Origin: an uncultured Alphaproteobacteria bacterium
GTDB taxonomy: Bacteria > Pseudomonadota > Alphaproteobacteria > Caulobacterales > Caulobacteraceae
Direction: 5' to 3'
Length of the DNA: 7,697 nucleotides
NCBI GenBank assembly: GCA_903933475.1
Contig: CAIZKE010000117.1
Location: 1 to 7,697, forward strand
In this document: piece after piece, positions 1 to 5,813 of the stretch
How positions within the stretch are numbered: position 1 is the stretch's first letter
How the letters are laid out: every line of letters begins with the position of its first letter
Notes under the pieces: generated by a model
Databases searched by the model: none
What the model saw: only the letters and a program-made list of their open reading frames with translations
What the model was told of the DNA's origin: nothing
Made by a program: the position numbers and the translations under genes

Positions 1-565
1 AGTCCACGCCCTGGGCCAGGGCGAAGTCGAGGTCCAGCCGGTCCTTCTCGGTCAGGGCGGGAATGGGAATGGCCAGGCCGGGCAGGTTCAGGCCCTTGTG
101 GTCGGAGAGGATATCGCCGCTGATCACCTCGGTCTCGGCGAAGTCCTGGCCGAAGCGGACGACCTTCAGCCGGACCTTGCCGTCGTCCAGCAGCACGTCG
201 GCCCCGGTCCGCAGGGCGGCGAAGATCTCGGGGTGGGGCACGCAGACCCGGCGGGAATCCCCCGGCGTCGGGTCACGGTCGAGACGGAAGGCCTGGCCCC
301 GGGTCAGCTCCACGCGCCCGCCCCGGAACTCGCCCAGCCGGATCTTCGGCCCCTGGAGGTCCGCCAGCACCGCCAGCGGCCTGCCCACCTCGGCCTCGGC
401 GGCCCGTACCCGGGCAATGGCCGTGGCGTGGTCCGCATGCTCGCCATGGCTGAAATTCACCCGGAAGACGTCGGCCCCCGCCCGGGCCAGGGCGACGATC
501 TGCTCCGGCTTTCGGGTCGCCGGTCCGAGGGTGGCGACAATGCGGGCTCTGCGGGCGCGAATCAT
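1..565 (-). CDS. pyk: Pyruvate kinase, N-terminal 188 codons (runs off left edge)
   Basis: Cytoplasmic enzyme of lower glycolysis that converts phosphoenolpyruvate and ADP to pyruvate and ATP. The N-terminal 188 residues are present, out of a usual ~470-480. The reading begins MIRARRARIVATLGPATRKP. The family's substrate and metal region RVNFSHG is at residues 35-41 (R35, N37 and S39 are the expected ligand positions), followed by DLQGPKIR at 69-76 leading into the β-barrel B domain. LLDDGKV, then LSDHKGLNLPG and LTEKDRLDLDF, close the B domain and re-enter the barrel. The catalytic lysine, ADP site and C-terminal allosteric domain lie outside the window. The ATG at 565-563 is preceded by AGGA (572-575, complement) with a 6-nt spacer and sits just before the conserved first β-strand, so the start is well supported. 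It is separated from the upstream esterase by ~470 bp and is probably transcribed from its own promoter. Identification is very secure. Confidence 0.96.
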   Translation of the reverse strand, partial: MIRARRARIVATLGPATRKPEQIVALARAGADVFRVNFSHGEHADHATAIARVRAAEAEVGRPLAVLADLQGPKIRLGEFRGGRVELTRGQAFRLDRDPTPGDSRRVCVPHPEIFAALRTGADVLLDDGKVRLKVVRFGQDFAETEVISGDILSDHKGLNLPGLAIPIPALTEKDRLDLDFALAQGVD

Positions 566-592
566 GAGGGGTCCTGGTCTGGGTCGCCCACA

Positions 593-623
593 CTCTTAGC
601 CCTAAACTTTGAAGGGGGTTTAA
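593..623 (-). promoter_or_regulatory. Candidate pyk upstream regulatory region with CtrA-like motif
   Basis: This is the only AT-richer stretch just upstream of pyk. On the minus strand, 623-609 reads TTAA-N7-TCAA, one mismatch from the CtrA recognition sequence TTAA-N7-TTAA known in Caulobacter. Closer to the gene, 600-593 reads GCTAAGAG, a partial match to the Caulobacter housekeeping -10 element (GCTANAWC). No convincing -35 element is visible. Both matches are short and could be chance. The placement 28-58 bp before the start codon is suitable for a promoter. Confidence 0.25.
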
Positions 624-670
624 CGGTGGCGGCCGGGAGGTCTCCAATTGAGGGACCCTTCACAGCGCCA

Positions 671-792
671 GTTCTCCTCCCCAGGGGGAGGTAGACCGCG
701 CAGCGGGACGGAAGGGGTCAGCTGATGGGCTGTTGACCCCCTCACCGGGCTTCGCCCGGAGCTCCCCCTGAGGTGGAGCAATTGGCGTTCTA
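671..792. repeat. Repeat unit 1 (complete, nearest pyk)
   Basis: The left stem cctccccagggggagg is at 676-691. A central inverted repeat pairs ggggtca (714-720) with tgacccc (734-740). The perfect hairpin ccgggcttcgcccgg is at 745-759 (6-bp stem, ttc loop), and the palindrome ggagctcc follows at 758-765. The unit ends in a small AT-richer linker (aattggcgttctaatt) that joins unit 2. It is almost identical to unit 2. Confidence 0.8.
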
Positions 793-915
793 ATTCCTCC
801 CCCAAGGGGGAGGTAGACTGCGCAGCGGGACGGAAGGGGGTCGGCTGAGGGGCCATTGACCCCCTCACCGGGCTTCGCCCGGAGCTCCCCCTGATGGGGA
901 GCACTTGGCGTTTTA
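793..915. repeat. Repeat unit 2 (complete, central)
   Basis: The left stem cctcccccaagggggagg is at 796-813. A central inverted repeat pairs gggggtc (836-842) with gaccccc (858-864). The hairpin ccgggcttcgcccgg is at 868-882 and ggagctcc at 881-888. The linker to unit 3 (cacttggcgttttaatt) resembles the linker between units 1 and 2. The linker is therefore part of the duplicated unit, which indicates tandem duplication of the whole block and argues against independent insertions. Confidence 0.8.
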
Positions 916-1018
916 ATTCCTCCCCCCAGGGGGAGGTGGACCGCGTAGCGGGACGGAGGGGGTCAACGGACTCGCCGCAGACCCATCACTCCGCTTCGCC
1001 GGGAGCTCCGCCTTAGGG
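916..1018. repeat. Repeat unit 3 (right half decayed, next to esterase stop)
   Basis: The left stem (919-936) and the ggaccgcgtagcgggacgg segment are conserved. After 966 the sequence diverges: the central gaccccc partner is lost, and the hairpin is reduced to the imperfect tccgcttcgccggga. The ggagctcc palindrome survives at 1002-1009. A GANTC site (gactc, 969-973), the recognition sequence of the cell-cycle methyltransferase CcrM in Caulobacter relatives, lies in the diverged part. This unit ends ~20 bp downstream of the esterase stop. Confidence 0.7.
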
Positions 1019-1038
1019 GCTGTAGATGTCGACGCATC

Positions 1039-2550
1039 TCAGGGCAGGGCCAGCCCCGGCAAGGTCCTGGCCTCCTGGAAATCGAGACGCCCGGACTGGA
1101 AGCCGGTCCTCAGGCCGGTGTCGCGGCCGAATTCCAGCAGGGTGTCCTGCGCCTTTGAATAGGCGGGCCAGGCCTGGCCGCCGGGGCAGTCCGGGCGGCC
1201 CGTCTTGGCGAAGGTGGCCCAACAGCCGTTCATCAGGGCGGCCATGGCGCGGTCTTCCTCCGATACCGCCGACATGGGCGTCCGCCGACCCCAGTACTGG
1301 AAGACGTACTGGATCTCCGCAGCGTGGGCGGCCCGGTCGGTGAAGGGCCGGAACCGGGTTCCCACGTAGGAGAAGTGGTAGAGCCAGGCCGGGGCCCCCG
1401 AGGCGGCCTGTCGGGCGATCCAGCGGGCCGGCGCGCCCATGGCCCGGTCGGTGAAGACGGCCCGGGCCAGGGCTTCGTCGCCCCGGGCGGCCGGGCCGGA
1501 ATAGACCTCCCGCGCGCCCTCCGGCACGGCGCGGATCATCTCTGGCCGCCAGGGGCCCATCAGGGAGTCCTCGCCGGAGTTCCAGCCGATGATCAGGGGC
1601 ACGTCGGCGGCCCGTCCGGCGGCGAAGGCCTGGCTGGGGGTTTCCTTCAGCAGGCGGCCGTCCGGGAAGGGGCCAAAGCTTCCGCCGACCCCGCCCACCA
1701 GGCTCTCGGCCGGCAGGGCCCGCAGGTCGGCGGCGGAGGCCTTGGCGTGGCCCAGGGCCGCCAGGGCCTCTTCCCCGGCTTGGGCCCGGGCCGCCAGGGT
1801 CGCGGGTGGGAACCAGCCGCCCCCCGACTGGACGATGGCGCGGGCGTAGAGGCCCTTCGTCGAGGGCGTCGCCAGCAGGGCCAGGGTGCTCATGCCGCCG
1901 GCGCTCTCCCCGAACACCGTGACCTGCCGGGGGTCACCCCCGAAGGCTTCGATGTTGCGCTTTACCCACTGGAGGGCGGCGATCTGGTCCATCAGGCCGT
2001 AGTTGGCCAGGGGCTCGTCCCTCCGGGCGGCGGCGGTCAGGGCGGGATGGGCGAAATAGCCCAGCGGCCCCAGCCGGTAGTTGATCGTCACCACCACGAT
2101 CCCCTGCCGGGCGAAGGCCGAGCCGTCGTAGATCCAGCCCGCCCCCTCCCGGTGGCTGCCGCCGTGGATCCAGACCATGACCGGCGCCTTGCGGGCCTTC
2201 GCCGGGGCGAAGACGTTCAGCTGCAGGCAGTCCTCGCTCATGGGGCCGTTGGCACCGCCGCCGTTGGGTGTCCCGTCGGCATTCATCTTCTGCACGCAGG
2301 AGGGGCCGTTCCTCGTGGCGTCCCGCTCTCCTGTCCAGGCGTCGGCCCGGGCCGGCGGGGCCCAGCGCCGATCCCCCGTGGGGGGAGCCGCGTAGGGGAT
2401 GTTGCGCCAGACGCCGACGCCGTCCTTCGCCTCGCCGGCCAGGGTGCCCGTCTCCACCCGGACCCGGGCGGGCTCGGCAAGTGCCGGGGCAGCGAGGAGG
2501 GCGAGGGCGAGGGCGGCGAGGCGGGCGAGGGCCCGGAGCGTTGGGGTCAT
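1039..2550 (-). CDS. Type-B carboxylesterase/lipase family protein, exported
   Basis: An α/β-hydrolase of the carboxylesterase type-B (COesterase) family, 503 residues, the usual family size. It hydrolyses carboxylic esters; the natural substrate cannot be read from sequence. Residues 1-25 form a Sec-type signal peptide (Arg near the start, Ala/Leu-rich core, APALA before E26), so a periplasmic or secreted protein is expected. Visible hallmarks are WRNIPYAAPP near 48-57, EDCLQLNVF at 106-114 (the second family signature), HGG 129-131 for the oxyanion hole, and GESAGG 214-219 with nucleophile S216. The likely acid is E327 (in WNSGEDS) and the likely base H409 (in RAAHAAEIQYVF). C85 and C108 match the conserved first disulfide. 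AGGGAG at 2563-2558 with a 7-nt spacer supports the ATG. It lies 65 bp downstream of dnaE2 in the same orientation, across a hairpin, so read-through co-transcription is possible but no functional link to DNA repair is known. The family is certain; the specific activity is unknown. Confidence 0.93.
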   Translation of the reverse strand: MTPTLRALARLAALALALLAAPALAEPARVRVETGTLAGEAKDGVGVWRNIPYAAPPTGDRRWAPPARADAWTGERDATRNGPSCVQKMNADGTPNGGGANGPMSEDCLQLNVFAPAKARKAPVMVWIHGGSHREGAGWIYDGSAFARQGIVVVTINYRLGPLGYFAHPALTAAARRDEPLANYGLMDQIAALQWVKRNIEAFGGDPRQVTVFGESAGGMSTLALLATPSTKGLYARAIVQSGGGWFPPATLAARAQAGEEALAALGHAKASAADLRALPAESLVGGVGGSFGPFPDGRLLKETPSQAFAAGRAADVPLIIGWNSGEDSLMGPWRPEMIRAVPEGAREVYSGPAARGDEALARAVFTDRAMGAPARWIARQAASGAPAWLYHFSYVGTRFRPFTDRAAHAAEIQYVFQYWGRRTPMSAVSEEDRAMAALMNGCWATFAKTGRPDCPGGQAWPAYSKAQDTLLEFGRDTGLRTGFQSGRLDFQEARTLPGLALP

Positions 2551-2557
2551 GGCGTGT

Positions 2558-2563
2558 CTCCCT
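2558..2563 (-). promoter_or_regulatory. Ribosome binding site of the carboxylesterase
   Basis: AGGGAG on the minus strand, 7 nt before the ATG at 2550-2548. It is a good Shine-Dalgarno match and fixes the start immediately before the signal peptide. Confidence 0.7.
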
Positions 2564-2580
2564 GTTGGCGCGGACTTCGC

Positions 2581-2611
2581 CGCAGGGCCGGACGGGCGTC
2601 AAGGCCCTGCG
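2581..2611 (-). terminator. Perfect 9-bp inverted repeat downstream of dnaE2 (candidate terminator or attenuator)
   Basis: cgcagggcc (2581-2589) and ggccctgcg (2603-2611) are perfect inverted copies around a 13-nt loop, starting 5 bp beyond the dnaE2 stop codon. A very stable GC stem directly after the mutasome operon fits a transcript 3' end. There is no U-tract following it on the minus strand, so it is not a classical intrinsic terminator. It may instead stabilise the mRNA or partly attenuate read-through into the esterase. The loop contains TTGACG (minus strand, 2602-2597), a match to the Caulobacter -35 consensus, but no matching -10 element follows at normal spacing. Confidence 0.5.
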
Positions 2612-2615
2612 CCCT

Positions 2616-5600
2616 TCAGTGAAAGTCCCGGCTCGCCACCAGGCGTCCCGCACCGGCGGGCGTCGTCTCGCCGGGCTCGTCCGTCCTCAGGCTCGCCGCC
2701 AGGAAGGACAGGTCAGTGACCCGCTCGGCCACCAGGTGGAGGATGTCCCCGGCGACCTGCACCCGCCCCTCCACCAGGGCCAGGCCCGAGCGCATGACCG
2801 CTGGCCTGTGGGCCTCGAAGACGTCCTTCCAGACGACGATGTTGGCCGTCCCGGTCTCGTCCTCCAGGGTCATGAAGACCACCCCCTTGGCCGTGCCGGG
2901 CCTCTGGCGCACCAGGACCAGGCCGGCCACGGCGGTGCGGCGCCCGTCCCGCATCCGCTTCAGGTCCGCCGCCGGGCGGGCACCCCGCGCCGCCAGTTCC
3001 TCGCGCAGGAAGGCGCAGGGGTGGGCCTTCAGGGACAGGCGCAGGGTGCGGTAGTCCTCGGCGGTCTCCCGGGCGGCGCTCATGAGCGGCAGGTCGACCC
3101 CGGGCTCGGGCAGGTCAGTCCCCGCCGCCAGGGGCGCGTCCCGGTCCGCCCGGTCGGCGCCGGCCAGTCCCTTCACCGCCCAGAGGGCCTGGCGGCGGCT
3201 CACCCCCAGGCCGGCGAAGGCGTCGGCCTCGGCCAGGAGCTCCATCCCCCGTCCGCTCACCACCCGGGCGAAGTCAGCGATGGTGCAGGCCCCCCGGGCC
3301 CGGGCCAGGACCAGCCGCTCGGCGTCCTCCTGGGCCAGGCCCCGCACCTGTCTCAGGCCCAGCCGCATGGCCCGCAGCCGCTGTCCGGACACCGGCTCCA
3401 GGGTGCAGTCCCAGTCGCTGGCCAGGACGTCGGCGGGGCGCACCTCCACCCCGTGCTCCCGGGCGTCCCGCACCAGCTGGGCGGGCGGGTAGAAGCCCAT
3501 GGGCTGGGAGTTGATCAGGGCCGCGCAGAAGGCGTCGGGCCAGCGCCACTTCACCCAGGCCGAGGCGTAGACCAGGAGGGCGAAGCTGATGGCGTGGCTC
3601 TCGGGGAAGCCGTAGGAGCCGAACCCCTCGATCTGGCGGAAGCAGCGCTCGGCGAAGTCCGGGTCGTAGCCCCGCCCGGTCATGCCCTCCAGGAAGCGGC
3701 GGCGATATTCACTGACGCTCCCCAGGTTGCGGAAGGTGGCCATGGCCCGGCGCAGGCCGTCGGCGTCGTTCTCGCTGAACCGCGCCGCCTCGATGGCCAG
3801 GCGCATGGCCTGCTCCTGGAAGAGGGGCACGCCCAGGGTCTTGCCCAATACCCGGTGCAGCTCGTCCGGCGGGCCGTGCTCCGGCGACGGGGCGGGAAAC
3901 TCCACCGGGTCGGTCCCGTCGCGCCGGCGCAGGTAGGGGTGGACCATGTCGCCCTGGATGGGGCCGGGCCGGACGATGGCGACCTCGATCACCAGGTCGT
4001 AGAAGCGCCGGGGCTTCAGGCGCGGCAGCATGGACATCTGGGCCCGGCTCTCCACCTGGAAGACGCCCACGGAGTCCGCCCGGCACAGCATGTCGTAGAC
4101 CTGCGGGACCTCCTGGGGGACCTGGGCGATGTCGGTCAGCCGGGTCCCGTCCGCCCGGGGCGGGATCATCTCGAAGGCCTTGCGCAGGGCGGTCAGCATG
4201 CCCAGGGCCAGGATGTCCACCTTCATCAGGCCCAGGGCGTCGATGTCGTCCTTGTCCCACTCGATGAAGGTGCGGTCCGGCATGGCGGCGTTGCCGATCG
4301 GGACCATCTCGTCCAGCCGGCCCCGGGTCAGGACATAGCCGCCCACGTGCTGGGACAGGTGGCGGGGAAAGCCCAGGAGCTCGCCGGCCAGGGCGGTGGC
4401 CCGGCGGATCTCCGGGGCGTCCGGGTCCAGTCCCGCCTGGCGGATGTAGGGGTCCGGGCTCATGCCGCTCCAGGGTCCCCAGACCGTCCCGGCCAGGGCC
4501 GCGGTGACGTCCTCGGTCAGGCCCAGGGCCTTGCCCACCTGGCGGATGGCCATCCGCGGACGGAAGTGGATCACCGTGGCGGCGATGGCGGCCCGGTCCC
4601 GGCCATAGCGGCGGAAGAGGTACTGCATGACCTCCTCCCGGCGCTCGTGCTCGAAGTCGACGTCGATGTCCGGCGGCTCGCCCCGGGCCTCGGAGATGAA
4701 GCGCGAGAACAGCAGGTCCTGGTCCTTCTTCGTCGGGTCGACGGCGGTAATGCCCAGGCAGAAGCAGACCACGGAGTTGGCGGCCGACCCGCGCCCCTGG
4801 CACAGGATGCCCTGGGCCCGCGCCCAGCGGACGATGTCGTGGACGGTCAGGAAGTAGTTGGGAAAGCCCAGCTTCTCGATGAGGTTGAGCTCGTGCTCCA
4901 GGGTCCGCCGCTCACGCTCGCCCAGCCCGCCCTCGAAGCGCCAGCCCGCCCCCTCCCAGGTCAGGTCGCGCAGGTGCTGGATGGGGGTCTTGCCGGCCGG
5001 GACGGGCTCGTCGGGGTATTCGTAGCGCAGCTCCGACAGGTCGAAGCCGACGCGGCCGGCGATTTCCAGGCTGCGCTCGACGGCGGCGGGGAAACGGGCG
5101 AACAGGCGGGCCATCTCGGCCGGGGGCTTGAGCCGCCGCTCGGCGTTGGCCTCCAACCTCAGCCCCGCCTCGTGGATCGTGCAGCCCTCGCGGATGCAGG
5201 TCAGGACGTCCTGCAGGGCCCGCCGGCGGGCGTCGTGGTAGAGCACCTCGCCCACCGCGACCAGGGGTGCCCCGGCCGCAGCCCCCAGGGCCTCCAGCCG
5301 GGCCAGGTCCTGCAGGTCGCGGGGGCCGTAGCGGCGCACGCCCCCCAGCCAGATCCATCCCCGCCGGGCCCGGGCCAAGGCCTCCAGCCGCCCGGGGAAG
5401 TCCGCCCTCCCGACCTCTCCCGGCGCGGGAGGCAGGACGATGGCCAGCTGGCCTTCCGCATGGTCCAGGAAGTCGCCGAGGGACAGGTCGCACCCACCCT
5501 TGGGTGCCCGCCGCTTGCCCAGGGTCAGAAGGCGGGTCAGCCGGCTCCAGGCCGCCCGGTCGGAGGGATAGCAGATGAGGTCCGGCGTCCCGTCGGCGAA

Positions 5601-5813
5601 GACCAGGCGGGCGCCCGCCAGAACCTTCAGGGCGCCGCCCGCCTTGCGCCCCGCCCCCCAGGCCCGGACCACCCCCGCCAGGCTGTTGCGGTCGGCGACC
5701 CCCAGGGCATCCAGGCCCAGGGCGGCGGCGGTCGCCACCAGTTCCTCGGGGTGCGAGGCGGCGCGCAGGAAGGAGAAGTTGCTGGCCGCCGCCAGCTCGG
5801 CGTAGTGGCTCAT
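2616..5813 (-). CDS. dnaE2: Error-prone DNA polymerase DnaE2 (ImuC)
   Basis: A C-family DNA polymerase of 1065 residues, close to the usual DnaE2 size and lacking the long C-terminal tail of replicative DnaE. In related bacteria it is the catalytic subunit of damage-induced mutagenesis and lesion bypass, working with ImuA and ImuB. An N-terminal PHP-like domain (about 1-200) is followed by the polymerase core with GRGSAANSVV at 340-349. PDIDVDF carries catalytic D384 and D386, and LMKVDIL carries the third aspartate D533. Helix-hairpin-helix-like sequence lies near 815-845, an OB fold at about 960-1035, and the DnaE2-type tail SRDFH at 1061-1065. The PHP metal ligands are lost: the family His-x-His positions are A8 and A10, and the DHG-type motif reads DRN at 41-43. 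Proofreading by this domain is therefore not expected. An upstream in-frame ATG at 5834 exists, but the ATG at 5813 matches family starts (MSHYAEL) and overlaps the imuB stop as ATGA with no Shine-Dalgarno sequence, implying translational coupling. Confidence 0.97.
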   Translation of the reverse strand: MSHYAELAAASNFSFLRAASHPEELVATAAALGLDALGVADRNSLAGVVRAWGAGRKAGGALKVLAGARLVFADGTPDLICYPSDRAAWSRLTRLLTLGKRRAPKGGCDLSLGDFLDHAEGQLAIVLPPAPGEVGRADFPGRLEALARARRGWIWLGGVRRYGPRDLQDLARLEALGAAAGAPLVAVGEVLYHDARRRALQDVLTCIREGCTIHEAGLRLEANAERRLKPPAEMARLFARFPAAVERSLEIAGRVGFDLSELRYEYPDEPVPAGKTPIQHLRDLTWEGAGWRFEGGLGERERRTLEHELNLIEKLGFPNYFLTVHDIVRWARAQGILCQGRGSAANSVVCFCLGITAVDPTKKDQDLLFSRFISEARGEPPDIDVDFEHERREEVMQYLFRRYGRDRAAIAATVIHFRPRMAIRQVGKALGLTEDVTAALAGTVWGPWSGMSPDPYIRQAGLDPDAPEIRRATALAGELLGFPRHLSQHVGGYVLTRGRLDEMVPIGNAAMPDRTFIEWDKDDIDALGLMKVDILALGMLTALRKAFEMIPPRADGTRLTDIAQVPQEVPQVYDMLCRADSVGVFQVESRAQMSMLPRLKPRRFYDLVIEVAIVRPGPIQGDMVHPYLRRRDGTDPVEFPAPSPEHGPPDELHRVLGKTLGVPLFQEQAMRLAIEAARFSENDADGLRRAMATFRNLGSVSEYRRRFLEGMTGRGYDPDFAERCFRQIEGFGSYGFPESHAISFALLVYASAWVKWRWPDAFCAALINSQPMGFYPPAQLVRDAREHGVEVRPADVLASDWDCTLEPVSGQRLRAMRLGLRQVRGLAQEDAERLVLARARGACTIADFARVVSGRGMELLAEADAFAGLGVSRRQALWAVKGLAGADRADRDAPLAAGTDLPEPGVDLPLMSAARETAEDYRTLRLSLKAHPCAFLREELAARGARPAADLKRMRDGRRTAVAGLVLVRQRPGTAKGVVFMTLEDETGTANIVVWKDVFEAHRPAVMRSGLALVEGRVQVAGDILHLVAERVTDLSFLAASLRTDEPGETTPAGAGRLVASRDFH
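5810..5813 (-). other. ATGA stop/start overlap of imuB and dnaE2
   Basis: The minus strand reads ATGA: the dnaE2 ATG (5813-5811) shares bases with the imuB TGA (5812-5810). No AGGA-like sequence lies in the 25 bases before this ATG. Translation of dnaE2 most likely depends on ribosomes finishing imuB. Confidence 0.85.

Larger units (their letters stand above)
671..1018. repeat. Tandem array of three ~122-bp palindromic GC-rich intergenic repeats
   Basis: This fills most of the 473-bp gene-free gap between the esterase stop and the pyk start. Three copies occur head to tail with periods of 122 and 123 bp, measured at the shared GGGGGAGGT. Copies 1 and 2 differ at about 9 substitutions and 3 single-base indels (~90% identity). 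Copy 3 keeps the left half and has a diverged right half. Each full unit is built from two inverted ~46-nt arms: the left arm resembles the reverse complement of the right arm, and both contain a CTCCCCC/GGGGGAG stem. The RNA could therefore fold into several stacked stem-loops from either strand. The style matches REP/BIME-like or 'Caulobacter intergenic repeat'-like dispersed elements of alphaproteobacteria. No transposase or long open coding frame with family features is present. Possible roles are transcript termination, mRNA 3'-end protection, or a non-autonomous mobile repeat. Confidence 0.85.

Noticed and set aside
63..694. Two overlapping plus-strand open frames (178 and 198 residues) opposite the pyk start
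   Set aside because: The minus strand encodes clear pyruvate kinase motifs over the same bases, and the plus-strand frames run into the repeat array without any recognisable domain.
620..904. 94-residue minus-strand open frame across the repeat array
   Set aside because: Its protein is a repeated translation of the intergenic repeat units (RGSSGRSPVRGS appears twice) and ends in the pyk leader. There is no support for a real gene.
671..1018. CRISPR array
   Set aside because: There are only three units, with a period of ~122 bp, and the linkers are themselves repeated. There are no unique spacers between short direct repeats and no cas genes.
2551..2615. LexA-type box (GTTC-N7-GTTC) before the esterase
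   Set aside because: No such spaced motif is present in the gap on either strand, so there is no sign of separate SOS control of the esterase.
1324..2622. 432-residue open frame on the plus strand opposite the esterase
   Set aside because: Low-complexity Gly/Pro/Arg-rich translation with no family features. The minus strand carries a complete carboxylesterase with its catalytic triad.
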